Source of the DNA: Exophiala sp. HKRS030
Lineage: Eukaryota; Ascomycota; Eurotiomycetes; Chaetothyriales; Herpotrichiellaceae
Direction: 5' to 3'
Assembly: GCA_023897205.1 (NCBI GenBank)
Contig: JAHWDD010000002.1
Location: forward strand, 3,906,001 to 3,970,000
DNA length: 64,000 bases
This document shows, piece after piece, positions 36,302 to 47,140 of the stretch (position 1 is its first letter; each line of letters opens with the position of its first letter). The notes below the pieces were generated by a model, which saw nothing but the letters and a program-made list of their open reading frames with translations, did not search any database and had not been told where the DNA came from. The position numbers were made by a program, and so were the translations under genes.

Positions 36302-36893
36302 TCAGAACAGCCACACATAGGCAAAAAGAGCCCATACGGCAATAAAAAATAGCAGCCAGACCTTCCATCCCACACCAGTCTTTTCTGCCATCCTCAACAT
36401 CCTTCTCATGGTACCTCTTAACCTCACACCAGTATTTTCAAAAGAATCATTGATCTGAGCCGCCAACGTACTTGAGTCCCGGATTTCGTCACCGATAGCC
36501 ACAGTCAACGTTTTTAATTGTGAAACTTTCTGTGATAGTAATGTTGTCGCAGTGATTTCATTTTGAGATTCTAATTCTTCGAGGACCGAGGTTGAATATT
36601 GACCTTTGGAATTTGGTGTTGCTGGACGGAAATTTGATGAAGGTGTACTGTCGTTTGGGAATGGATTTAAATATGGTGAAGATGAAGGATGGGTATTGGA
36701 ATTTGATGAGTAGCCACCATAGCCACTGGGTCTAGGAGTTGAGGAGGAACTGGATGGGCGCGAACCGGGATAATCTTGAAATAGAGCAGAAGATGGGGCA
36801 GCTCGACGATTGAGAGAGGAATAGCGGTTGCTGTCAGATGGTGTCAGTAAGCGCAGGACATATTCCCCGGAGAGTGGAGACATACTTTGACAT
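36302..36893 (-). CDS. BET1: BET1-like Qc-SNARE
   Basis: ER-Golgi v-SNARE that enters a four-helix bundle with Sed5, Bos1 and Sec22. Two exons: an 8-base first exon (36893-36886: Met, Ser and two bases) and 36830-36302; the 55-bp intron starts GTATGT and ends CTGACAG. Product 178 residues. Disordered Ser/Pro/Asn N-terminal 90 residues, then the SNARE heptad region LEELESQNEITATTLLSQKV to AAQINDSFENTGVRLRGTM, then basic linker and a C-terminal anchor WKVWLLFFIAVWALFAYVWLF, with no luminal tail. The very short first exon means ORF-based calls miss the true start and read an artefactual extension through the intron. Confidence 0.9.
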
Positions 36894-37357
36894 GGCGATC
36901 GGGTTTTATATTAAACTTGTGTTGAAAAGTGCATACAGGGTTTAACGTATGTGCTCATGCGGCTGTAGAATCGGTGCAAGGTCAAATCATCGAAATGGGT
37001 TTGAAGACGGCGAGGATGTTGAAGACTAAGGGAAGTGAAACTCTGTCCTTTGCGAAGTGATGAGAGTGTCCTCCTGTTCGACTTGAAGGGTGCCTTGATC
37101 GGTCACTGGACCGTTGCGAGTGAGCCTGAACAAAGACGGCGAATCTGAAGTTGGTGGTAGATGGGCCGAGTTGAAGTTGAAGAGTGGCCTCACAATTCTT
37201 TCTTTCGGCTTTCGGACATAAACGGTGTGTGGCTGTGGTGGTGTGGCGCATGTCCTGTGGCGCATATACTGTGGCGCATTTGCTGGGCCTATACCAAATA
37301 CCATGTACCACTCAACCACCAGTCGGTGCCATTCTTCTCCTGAATACTTCAGCACTA
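36894..37357. other. Intergenic
   Basis: BET1 promoter and 3' region of the dehydratase gene. Near-repeat TGTGGCGCAT occurs three times in 37238-37280 (TGTGGCGCATGTCC, TGTGGCGCATATAC, TGTGGCGCATTTGC). Confidence 0.6.
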
Positions 37358-38542
37358 TCACAATTCCTTGAAGACGAATCCATCTTCTCCTAGTGGATCA
37401 TTCTCTTCAACTGTGAAAGTGCTGAACCCCGTATAAAATGCCTGGCCTTCAACTTGGACCCGGCACTGTCGATATTTCAGTTGTTGATTTTCATTCGACA
37501 ATTCTTCCACCACTCTACCAATGAAACCTGGACCTTTTTTGTCCCTTGATACTAGAGAATGATATGTCCATTCTTCATTCAGTTTTCTTCTTCCTTGTTG
37601 AAATGCAAGTGCTGCTCGAGCTGCAACTCCACTTCCTGTAGGAGATCGGTCGATTTCTTGATTAGCAAAGAAACATAGACCTACCTCTGACTTTGAGTCT
37701 TCTCCGTCTTTGGAGTTTGATTTGTCGGTCACAATTACTCCGTAAAGAAAACTGAGGTCGTCGTGGTCCGGATGTGCGAAATAAGATGCATACTCAGAAT
37801 TGGATATGATATATGCTTTTAGTGCAGCTGTGGCTTGATTCAAATGATCCAAGTCTTGACCTCTAAGTCCTTGTGGAAATCCTAAATCTTCGGCTGAGAT
37901 GAGACAATAGAAAGCACCTCCGTAAGCGAAATCAACCGTGATATCCCTCCGACTACTCTTGACCTCTGTCCATTTGAATTCATTGGGGATCGAAATCGCT
38001 ACATCACAAGCGGTAGCAAATGATGGCACAGAGACAAAAGATACTGGTCGAGTAGGATCTGAAGCTGAACCGTCCTCATTGACAGGTACACTGACTCGCA
38101 ATAGACCACAAGGAGCATGAAGATTGAGAGTTGCGATCTTAGTCTTGACGTCGACTTTCACCTCATCCCTTTGTGGGAAAACATTGACATCATGTGTGTC
38201 TAGTAGCAATCGACCAAGTGCTATCGTAGCATGACCACACATTGTACTGTAACCTTCATTGGTGATAAATAATACACCTATATGAGCCTCGCCAATTGAT
38301 GTCAATTCAGTGTCTGGTCGTAAAATAGCTCCGTACATATCATAGTGACCGCGAGGTTCCAAGATGAGTCTTCGACGGATATGATCGTACTGGGCTTTGG
38401 CTAGAGCCCTTTGTTCAAGAAGTGTACCAGTCAGTGTTGGATAACCGTCGACGATAACCCGAGTAGGCTCGCCAGTGGTGTGCATTTCAACACATGAAAT
38501 TGGTTTAAGACCAGGGGCTAGAAGACGTTGATGTAAATCCAT
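37358..38542 (-). CDS. trans-3-hydroxy-L-proline dehydratase (proline racemase family)
   Basis: Cytosolic enzyme of the proline-racemase fold. Single exon, 394 residues. The first active-site loop reads MCGHATIALG with Cys102; the second, expected Cys in racemases, reads DRSPTGSG with Thr302. In this family Cys/Thr pairs are trans-3-hydroxy-L-proline dehydratases, making 1-pyrroline-2-carboxylate (human L3HYPDH has the same pair), whereas Cys/Cys pairs are racemases or epimerases. Other family landmarks: EMHTTGEPTRVIVDG near the N-terminus, RGHYDMYGAI, and YGGAFYC. So racemase activity is unlikely. Role: catabolism of hydroxyproline from collagen-like or wall proteins. The gene is divergent from CDC23 over 329 bp; no functional link is implied. 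Confidence 0.92.
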   Translation of the reverse strand: MDLHQRLLAPGLKPISCVEMHTTGEPTRVIVDGYPTLTGTLLEQRALAKAQYDHIRRRLILEPRGHYDMYGAILRPDTELTSIGEAHIGVLFITNEGYSTMCGHATIALGRLLLDTHDVNVFPQRDEVKVDVKTKIATLNLHAPCGLLRVSVPVNEDGSASDPTRPVSFVSVPSFATACDVAISIPNEFKWTEVKSSRRDITVDFAYGGAFYCLISAEDLGFPQGLRGQDLDHLNQATAALKAYIISNSEYASYFAHPDHDDLSFLYGVIVTDKSNSKDGEDSKSEVGLCFFANQEIDRSPTGSGVAARAALAFQQGRRKLNEEWTYHSLVSRDKKGPGFIGRVVEELSNENQQLKYRQCRVQVEGQAFYTGFSTFTVEENDPLGEDGFVFKEL

Positions 38543-38871
38543 ACTGACAGGTTCGTTGTTTAATGGACAAGGGTCAAAGGCGAAAAGAGCTCATTCACAT
38601 TGGACTGATGGAGGCAATGGTCGGAGATATCCTCACGAGGCTGATTCACAGCCTTGCATATCTGCTGATCGTCTACGGAGTACGCAACGCGCCTTCCCCG
38701 CGACGCGCTCTCCAATTAAAATAATGTACAGTGCCTAACAACGAATTCCCCAACGGGATATTTTATTGGAACTCCCTGCGGCCAGCAACAATGACATACT
38801 TATAAGTCACTTCCCTTCTTCCTTGATGTTCTTCAAAGGACGCTCATCTTCGCCTCTATCTCTCTGACATC
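38543..38871. promoter_or_regulatory. Bidirectional promoter region
   Basis: 329-bp space between the divergent dehydratase and CDC23 genes; carries TACGGAGTA at 38674-38682. No TATA-like element that I can assign with certainty. Confidence 0.5.
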
Positions 38872-41176
38872 ATGGCGCCTCACCGACAGAACGATAGTTT
38901 TGGCTCTGTCGGTATCGAAACCGATGCGGAAGTGGTTGAAGAACTACGAACTCGACTTGCAGAAGCCTCGATACGATGTTCAGAACGATGTCTGTATCAG
39001 TCGTCTAAATGGTATGTTTCTGTTGTTTCGTGCAATCATATCAATCTGCTCACAATCAAGGGCGGCCGAAATGTTAAATTCCCTTCCTGATGACAACGAC
39101 GACAATAATGACTTTCAAATGAATGATGCGAATAATACCCAACCCTCGTTCCAAATATTCTCTACAACTTACGACGACCCTGAAGAAGCCGCTCTTGAGG
39201 CCAAAGAAGCACCAAAATACCTACTCGCCAAAGCGTTTTTTGACACAAAAGAGTTCGATAGATGCGCCTCAGTCTTTCTTCCGCCAGCAATTCCTGCTGG
39301 TGGATTAGCCATATTTGAAAAACCGAAAGGGAGAACACCTACATCTACTCCGGTCAAACCCAAAGGGAAATTCAAGCAAGATGGTCACACTACTGCTCAA
39401 CCTTTCCCAAGGCTGAGTCAACGGTCACTTTTCCTTGCCTTATATGCTCGGTATATGGCAGGAGAGAAACGAAAAGATGAAGAAAGTGAAATGGTTCTTG
39501 GACCAGCAGATGGAGGACAAACTACCAATCGCGAACTTCAAGCACTCACTCGCAGTCTCGAATCTTATTTTCAAATTCGAGATAAACAAGATCCACAACT
39601 CAAACGCTCGCAAGGATGGTTAGAATACCTTTATGGTGTTGTGTTAGCCAAATCGAGACAAGAAACCCTAGCCGAACAATGGTTACTCAGGAGTGTCCGC
39701 CTGAATCCATATCATTGGGGAGCGTGGGAAGAACTTGGAGCATTGTTGAGCTCCATCGATGATCTCAATGCTCAAGTCTTGCCTCAAAATATCATGTCCA
39801 TCATGTATCAGACCTATGTCAGTGTCGACCTTTTCTCCACTTCTGATCAGTCAACCACCTACAACCACCTGAAGATTCTGAGGTCCTATTTTCCCACCTC
39901 GACTTTCCTCACACAACAACTTGCACTTTCATATTACCACAACAAAGATAATGAAACTTCTGCTTCTTTTTTCCAGGATCTACTTACATCTCATCCCTAC
40001 CGCCTCGATGGTCTAGATCATTATTCCAACATCCTCTACGTGATGGCAGATCGACCAAAACTGGCATTCCTAGCACATCTAGCCACATCTGTGGACAAAT
40101 TCCGTCCAGAGACTTGCTGCGTAGTTGGAAACTACTATTCATTATGTTCCCAACATGAAAAGGCAGTCATGTATTTCCGAAGAGCTCTCACATTAGATCG
40201 AACGTTCCTCTCAGCGTGGACCTTGATGGGTCACGAGTACATCGAGCTGAAAAATACCCATGCCGCCATCGAATCATACCGACGTGCTGTTGACGTCAAT
40301 CGAAAAGACTACCGGGCCTGGTATGGTCTCGGTCAGGCATATGAAGTCCTTGATATGGGATTTTACGCATTATTCTACTACCAACGTGCAGCAGGTCTGC
40401 GGCCATACGATCCGAAAATGTGGCAAGCAGTGGGCAGCTGTTATTCGAAAATGGACCGTATCGATCAGGCGATCAAAGCCCTGAAAAGAGCTCTGGTGGC
40501 TGGCGCTTACTACGAGGATGACACATCTTCCTCGGGTGGTGTCCAATCCTTCAACGCAAATGCTTCAGTCAATAGTATCCCTCCAGCCAAAAAGCCTGTA
40601 TCAAGAAAACTGCTTGATCCAGAAACCCTTTACCAAATCGCACAACTTTACGAACGCAACTCGCAGGAAGAAGAAGCCGCCAAGTACATGGATCTATGTG
40701 TCCAGCAAGAGACAGGTGCCAGCGGATTGATTGTTCAGAAAGTACAACGCAAAAGAGCCCGCAAAGAGGCAAGGAGGAATGAACAAAGACAACGTCTTGC
40801 CGCTATGAGGCAGGAAGCAGGGGCTCAAGTCGACAATGATGGCGATATCGATGTTGATGCTGGCGGTGACGACGATACGGAGATTTTGTCGAGTCGTTCG
40901 GATGACAACGACGATGAAAATGACGAAGGCACCGATGATGGCAATGATGCTGATGGAGGGGCCGAAGATGATGGCTTTGGCACAAGGACGACAGCAACGA
41001 CAAGTAAAGCCCGCCTTTGGCTGGCTAGGTGGAGTGTAAAAAAGGGAGATCTTGATCGTGCTGAGAGGCTGGCAGAGGAATTGTGTATGGATGGTTACGA
41101 GGTGGAGGAGGCGAAGGGTTTGGTCAGGGAGGTAAGAGGAAGAAGGGAGGGTGGCGTTACGGGGATTGTGGAATGA
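38872..41176 (+). CDS. CDC23: Anaphase-promoting complex subunit CDC23/APC8
   Basis: TPR scaffold subunit of the APC/C; the paired TPR superhelix binds activators and other subunits in the nucleus. Exons 38872-39011 and 39061-41176 (49-bp intron GTATGT...CAAG), 751 residues. Start 38872 gives the family N-terminus VVEELRTRLAEASIRCSERC and the splice yields SSKWAAEMLNSLP; starting at 38900 instead reads a wrong frame through the intron. Then KEAPKYLLAKAFFDTKEFDR, QRSLFLALYARYMAGEKR, and SQGWLEYLYGVVLAK; then six or more TPRs from about residue 265, including PETCCVVGNYYSLCSQHEKA and SAWTLMGHEYIELKNTHAAI, with YRAWYGLGQAYEVLDM. A long acidic Asp/Glu insert (40840-40980) precedes a last TPR-like helix pair. 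No frameshift seen. Confidence 0.95.
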
Positions 41177-41258
41177 ATGGAGTGAAGGTTCAAAGTCGTC
41201 ATATGTAGAAGCCTCGAGGGAATACGATCCAAAAACCCAATCGAAGTCTACATCTTCC

Positions 41259-42200
41259 TCACCAAAGCGATGTTTGAACCTCGATACTACCACTCTTGAC
41301 AGCATTGACATAGCCTTCCCTAGAGACACGCATGACTAAAGCAATTTTCTGACCTGCGATTATGCTCTGAACGAAGACCCTTGTCTCATGAATACTCCAA
41401 CAACGTTCGTAAACCGCATAGCCTTCGCAATGTGCATTCCGACTCATAAGCATTGTCAATCCGGCAGTCATTCGCATTTCATCTGCCCCGGATCATCAGC
41501 AGCGTCAAACGCTGGGATAATGGTTACTTCGTGGAGATGGTGTATGTCTGCTACAGTTCGGCAAAGTCTAAGACCACGGGGACAAGATCTCGCGGAATTA
41601 GGAGTGAGATCAGGAAAGCGATATGGTAGATGTCCGAGGTGTGTGGCTGTGTGGGTCGTGATTTCAAAGAGAACCGACGTCGAGGGAAAGGAATGGCATT
41701 ACTGTATTTGGACCAGAGACAGTGCAGTAGGATGAGAGTCGACAGAATCTGGGACAGAGTGATGAGAAGATGGACTTTGTATAGGTCCCTGTTGGTGTCG
41801 GACTTGAAGGAGCTGGTAGGAGGATCCATGATTTGTGGGGAAGCCATGATCAAGTGACCAAAGAGCCTGGTTGTGACATGAGCCTCGTCATCGGCAATAT
41901 GCAATAAGTAGAAAGCATCAGGATAGGTATTGTAAGAATGCTGATAAGAATGATACCGCTGTGGTAGGATTGTGTCCGAGGAGGCATCCAAGACGACAAC
42001 TGTATGTCGCTTTCAACGATAATCCATAATTCGGATGTGGCTTCTTGCCAGCCGTAGCATAGGGCAAGAGCAAACACTGGATGAAAGAAAGCTTTCTTTT
42101 CGACGTTGGTAGTAGGTTCTCTTTTAGAAGTGTTTGTACTTCGCACAGCCCAAGCAAGAGCACGGATCGAGGTATGCTGTCCAACATCACACGGCAGCAA
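41259..42200 (-). pseudogene. Broken gene, unknown protein, three or more single-base frame steps
   Basis: Not recognised. Four pieces in different frames read as one protein: about 42160-42010 (KKAFFHPVFALALCYGWQEA, ending ELWIIVESDIQ), 42005-41551 (VVVLDASSDTILPQRYHSYQ, YPDAFYLLHIADDEAHVT, RDLVPVVLDFAEL), about 41548-41480 (ADIHHLHEVTIIPAFDAADD) and 41476-41259 (MRMTAGLTMLMSRNAHCEGY, ending VQTSLW and stop). Each join is as if one base were missing; the last is in an A-run at about 41474-41476. No start codon was found: the first piece runs into the stop of the methyltransferase gene at 42201 in the same frame. It could be a decayed gene or an intact one with assembly errors. The missing start favours decay. 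Confidence 0.4.
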
Positions 42201-43016
42201 TCATGTCTCTGCAACGTCGTCGGAGACTATCTTTGTATTCTCAGCTCTCACAACCCAGAGAGGATCCTTCGTCCAAGATCCCTCAACCAGAGTCTGCATT
42301 TCGATATTCCTCCACCCACTCCACCAGAGATAATCTCCAACCATTTCCAAGCGAGCATTCTCATTCACCTTGAGCCATCGTCCAACTGCTTTGGTGGGGA
42401 AACAACGATTTGAAATGATCAAATGCACTTTTCCGCCTTCTGTCGTCTTCTGTCTGATGCTCGATAATACTTCCACTGGCTTGGTCAAATAATCGATCGA
42501 TACGACGCAAGTGGAAGCATCTAGATCTTCATCAGTCGAACCCGCCGGTAGGCGTACTTCGGGATCTTCGTTCAGATCTTGTAGTGTCCATGCCTTCAAC
42601 ACTGGATTCTTGCTCAGTTCAGATCGATTCATACCCATGCCTAGAACCTCCAGATCTCCAGATTCTGTGGCAGCAACTGTATCTGGTGGATAATGTGAGA
42701 TCCAGCTTGAACAGAAATCCAGGATCTTTCCTTTCTTAGGTAAGGCATTGTCGTAGTATTTCTTGAGATTGATGATGGCGTTGTCATCGATGTGTGTCAC
42801 GAATCGTGGGATGGAGTAGAAGTTCGAATCTTGCCCCGGATCCATAGGGGTAAGATCTCCCTTCGTGTATGGAAAGGGACCTTCTGGCTTTGAAGGTGTG
42901 TATCTGCGTACTGGTCCTGGTCCTACGTCCATTTTGGAAGCGAAGGCGCCTGAGAGGATTGATATTGATCGGAAAGCTGTTCTAGGTATGAGTCGTGGCA
43001 TTGATTCCCAGATCAC
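42201..43016 (-). CDS. SAM-dependent methyltransferase (class I, fungal)
   Basis: Single exon, 271 residues from 43016, or 266 from the Met at 43001. Rossmann-type layout: first strand and glycine-poor loop GKILDFCSSWISHYP, acidic second strand LEVLGMGMNRSELSKNP, a Cys-Val-Val-Ser-Ile-Asp-Tyr (motif II) strand, and late VHLIISNRCFPTKAVGRWL, which is the usual strand 6-7 region. Motif I lacks the canonical GxGxG (DFCSSW instead), as in the fungal group with DLCSSWVSH. Substrate unknown. The N-terminal RLIPRTAFRSISILSGAFAS is basic and could target mitochondria. Its stop abuts the broken gene downstream on the same strand. Confidence 0.78.
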   Translation of the reverse strand: MIWESMPRLIPRTAFRSISILSGAFASKMDVGPGPVRRYTPSKPEGPFPYTKGDLTPMDPGQDSNFYSIPRFVTHIDDNAIINLKKYYDNALPKKGKILDFCSSWISHYPPDTVAATESGDLEVLGMGMNRSELSKNPVLKAWTLQDLNEDPEVRLPAGSTDEDLDASTCVVSIDYLTKPVEVLSSIRQKTTEGGKVHLIISNRCFPTKAVGRWLKVNENARLEMVGDYLWWSGWRNIEMQTLVEGSWTKDPLWVVRAENTKIVSDDVAET

Positions 43017-44341
43017 CTAGGCCAATTTCAACAATACTCTGCGCACTCTCCGTTTGACAAACTTCGCAAATGACAAGCCCATGGCATGATGGGTTGTCAT
43101 ATGCTTCGTACTGGTTGCTCAGGAGTGGACGTTTGATCATGACGTCTAGATTCACGACGACGACGGCGCCGCCATGCACCTCGGAATAATGATATTCCTG
43201 ATACTTTCCAAATCCAGGCTCCAATTCAAAATCTCAGATCTACTCAAAACTAGCAAATCTATGGCTGAGCAGTATAAGAATGATGGCTGGAGACTGTCAA
43301 ACAGACCTAGCTTCTGACTTTTGAGACCTAGTCCGCAAATAGTATGCGATAGCGACATTGCGAGGAACCGCAACGAAATCCATGCAAACCTCGCTGTGGA
43401 AGCCTTGAAAAGAGTCCTTACAACCGATACATTGATATTGCCTAAGATCCACACGCTGCTTCTGCCTATATGAATTACACAACATCGGCGAACTAGGAAA
43501 ATATCGGAGCAATGACCAACAATTATTCATTGTATCATCGGCTCTGGACTGACTGATAGAAGATGAGTGGGTAAGTGTCGGACCCTCGCAACTTTTTCGT
43601 ACCGAACATCCTAAATGCCAATCGAGGCCAGCGAGCCATCTAGCTCACATATCAGTGGTCAGGGACATGATTACCAGCTAGTGGATGCCCTCAGGAGCAC
43701 TAAGAACGAGGTCATCTTCGAATTCTGCAGCAAGCATTCCGCACAGTCGACAGTACCCGATGTCAATATTTACCTATGAAGTGGCTCTTCTAATTTTCAA
43801 GAAGTCAAGACTTCCTCGCTGCCCTTCCTTACCTTCCCATTGTTTGCCAGAAGTTATTGGATCATGCTTGCGTGAAAATGCCTACGATCCTTGCCCTGTG
43901 ACGTACTATTTAGTGGTAAGTCGGGTCGAGTCGATGTCGAAGCCCGACAACCTATAAAATTGCAACTTTCCGTCTCGGTCGTGTTTCAGCACCACGGCAG
44001 TGTACTTTGCTGGAGCTTGAAGAAAATGACTACCTGGCTAATCACCTCAGGTTTACTTCTTGGGTCGACATTAGATATTTCTACCCATTCAGATGGCTCG
44101 CCTGCAGATTTGGGCCCGAAAGCTACATTGGAGAATTGGAACTGGGATGAACCTTCTTTGGCTGGGACATCCATTCGAAATCCAGTTCCAAGTCTCAAGA
44201 TTTACGGAACGCTGAATGACAACCAAGACTGAGTACCCGCTCGAATACTTAATGACCCTGTGTTCGGCAAAATAAATCCAGTCTGCACTTATCCTAGCAA
44301 TCTCTGACTATACCATTAGAAGCAACGACCATATCCATTCT
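43017..44341. other. Intergenic, with one weak small ORF
   Basis: Between divergent genes. Only 44026-44232 deserves a note (separate entry). Confidence 0.5.
44026..44232 (+). CDS. Weak candidate: small secreted peptide
   Basis: 68-residue frame starting MTTWLITSGLLLGSTLDIST in good context (GAAAATGAC). The N-terminal 16 residues look like a signal sequence and the rest is polar with no Cys. No homologue is recognised, and it may be a chance frame in the SUR7-gene promoter. Confidence 0.22.
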   Translation: MTTWLITSGLLLGSTLDISTHSDGSPADLGPKATLENWNWDEPSLAGTSIRNPVPSLKIYGTLNDNQD

Positions 44342-45600
44342 ATGATGGGCACACCCAGGGCAATTCTCCTAACTTCATTTGTTTTGACTCTTCCGCTATT
44401 CGCTCTCTCAATTGTGCTGATTGTAGCAGGCACTCAGCCTGACTCTGCTCCGAACTTTTACATTGTTTCAGTAAGTCAGCCCCAGCCTAATTCCGATGCC
44501 AAAAGTACATATCACAGCAGAATTTACTAAGTCCAACTCCTTGAATCTTTACAGCTGAACGTTACCGGTCTGGGTAGCGATCTTGTTCAAATCCAGACTA
44601 CAAATCAAAACAGCAACAACAACAATGGTACTGGCGGTATCATCAGTACCATCACAGGCCTTCTGGGAAATCTCATCCCAGGCCTCTCTAATACTGTTAA
44701 CAATGCCCTTAGCAGCGTACTCAACGAACTGTTCTCGTTTTTGACTCAACAACTTCCCCTGGATGACTTTTATTCTCTATATACCAGGAATATTTGTAGC
44801 GGGAACATCACAAATTCTGGAACCACTGGCCTATCTTGCTCTACGATTGCAGATGCTTCAACAGGTAAGTAGACCACATCTCGCTTCACCTGTAGACCAC
44901 TTTAGCCCGCAGAAAAGACATCTAATCAGACCCTCTCGAAAGCTGATACTCAAGTTGCATAGAGCTTGCCAATATCTTTGACAGCATCCCATCCAACGTT
45001 ATCATCGGCACGACCGAAATCTCCGTCCCTTTCCTCGAAGAATTGGGAAGCTCGTTTGATTCCGTCATGTCCACTGTGCGCAGTGCGACTACGACAATAT
45101 TCGCATTCTACCTCATCACGTTGTTGAGCGTCTCATTCGTCGCCGTGGGCACAATACTGGCGTTTTTCATTCGGCGATGGAACCGGGTGCTCGCACGAAT
45201 CATCCTCACCTTTTCATCTCTGGCTAGCATCTTCTCTCACATAGCCGCAATCGCACTCACCTTCGTCGTCATCGTTGTAAGAGAAGTGGCAGCTTCGCTG
45301 CTGGAGAGCCTGGGGATCAGCATTAAAACTGGCACCGCATTCCTCGCCGTGTCGTGGGTCATCGCCATCTTGAGCACCTTGCTCAATGGGATCTGGCTTT
45401 CGGTCTGGTTTGTCGAAGTGAGGAAGTGGTCGTTTCGGCGTAGGGTTAGACGGGACGACGAAATTGGGAATTGGAGGGGTGTGCTTGATCGTGTCAGGAA
45501 TGATTTGAGAGGTGATGATGTTTTGGGAAAGAGTCAAAACGTAGAAGAATCTTCTCCTCGACATAGAGAAGTTAGAGAACTTAGAGTAGTACGAATATAG
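44342..45600 (+). CDS. SUR7/PalI family integral membrane protein
   Basis: Four-helix membrane protein of the SUR7/PalI group (eisosome, cell-cortex or pH-signalling proteins). Exons 44342-44470, 44555-44864 and 44963-45600, 358 residues; introns 84 and 98 bp with GTAAGT donors. Helix 1 AILLTSFVLTLPLFALSIVL, then a large extracellular loop with several N-glycosylation sequons (NVT, NGT, NIT) and the paired cysteines YTRNICSGN...GLSCST, which match the C-x-n-C loop motif of the family. Then three helices: TTTIFAFYLITLLSVSFVAV, SLASIFSHIAAIALTFVVIV, and FLAVSWVIAILSTLLNGIWL, and a basic cytosolic tail with RRRVRRDDEIG. Which subgroup (Sur7, Fmp45 or PalI) cannot be told. Confidence 0.82.
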
Positions 45601-47140
45601 ATGAATGGTGTTGAGTAATGATTAAACCTCGTGCGGTTAGATAGGTCAGTGGTTGAACATTGGAATGAGATGTCCTCAAGAAGATCCCAGTTGCTTCCAG
45701 GAGTCAAATCATATCAATGCAGACTTGAACTGCTTCATGCGTGGCTGAGGTCTCAATAGTGTTGACAATTCCAGGCCGACACGTTCCACCGCTTTCATTC
45801 ATCCAATCTAATACGATCCAATTCTGATCTTTCTATTCCTTTAGGAATTTCAATTAACGCTGTCTTAAGCTACGCCGCTCCAGGCATCGTCTCTTCCAGC
45901 ATTATCTTGATAGCTATCTGACTTCTAGTTTACTGTTGTGGCTGGCGTATGCAGCGTCGCCAGGATCGGCACCGCCTACTGTATAGTGAAACGGTTTGAA
46001 ATTTGCTGCAGCCGAAGTGGTCCATATATAGTTTCGCTGTCTCAATTACCCATATATACCGAGGCACCTCTCCACGACAGCCGTGTGCTTTATTCGTATG
46101 TGCTTAGCAAGGCCCGCTCTTCTCGAAGACTGCTAAACATACCTATCCAACAGACGGTCACGAATATACATGCCATAGGCGGAACAAAATACCCACCAGG
46201 ATTAAGTATCTGGTATACGAGACGCCACAGCGCGTCCTCCACCCTGTTGGGGCCAACGCCCAGCCGTAGAATTCTCCGAAAGGGTCCTGACGTCAAATAA
46301 ATAGAGAAGAGAACGAAAGTGGAAAGGACAAAATAGGTTATCTCCTATATAGGCCTTGTAGCCACCCGATACCATATCTTTGCATTCGTTACATGTAGAG
46401 TCGGCATTTCGCGCATGGCAGGCAGGCTCAAAAACAATGTGACACATAAAAGTAGGAGGCTTCGAATTTAAGGCGGGAACACAGCAGTAGATTTAGCTAC
46501 AATCTATTTCGAAACCTACAACGTCACTCTAAACCTAAAAAGAAAAGAGAGCACCGGATCGGCTACTCGTACGAGACAAGTCCTAACGAAGAATAAATGC
46601 GGATTTCCCGGCAACAATATTACATAACCAAAGGGTAAAATTCGTGGGTCCACCAGCCTGGTTGGAGACTATATTATGACTCCAAGATCAGCAGGTCACT
46701 GCTTATGAATACAAAAGGCTCTAGAACACCGAGACCAGAAATAAGAATACGAGGGACATGGCGCCGATCTCACCAGACACGCCTCCCCGGATTTGTCTTA
46801 CGAAGCATTCCCATCGATCTTCTCCTCGCTTCGAGGACACTAAGATCTCATTGGTGATGATGGAATTCTTGCTGACCTCATCGTGCCCGCATTTCTGAAC
46901 GGTCAAAGGTCGAGACCGCTGCCTATTTTCTGGATATTAATTCCGTCTACTGGAGATATATATCGTATACACCTCCGATGTGCTCTAGTTAAGTGTTTCA
47001 GGGTGTAGCAAATGTTCGGAACGTTGGCTACTAGAAGTAAATCAGCTGTGCAAAAAATTGCAAGAGTACGTCCTTCGCTTTCACCTGATAGTCTATTGCT
47101 CGAATTGGGCCATCTTGGAAACCGGACTCGGCGGCGAACA
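45601..47140. other. Intergenic, 1.5 kb
   Basis: No intact gene. On the minus strand at 46250-46440 a frame has a Cys/His array, CHARNADSTCNECKDM, ending GDNLFCPFHF; see findings. AT-rich stretches with TATATA. Confidence 0.45.

Noticed and set aside
42081..42413. Plus-strand frames near 42.1-42.4 kb
   Set aside because: Antisense to the methyltransferase and the broken gene, without family character.
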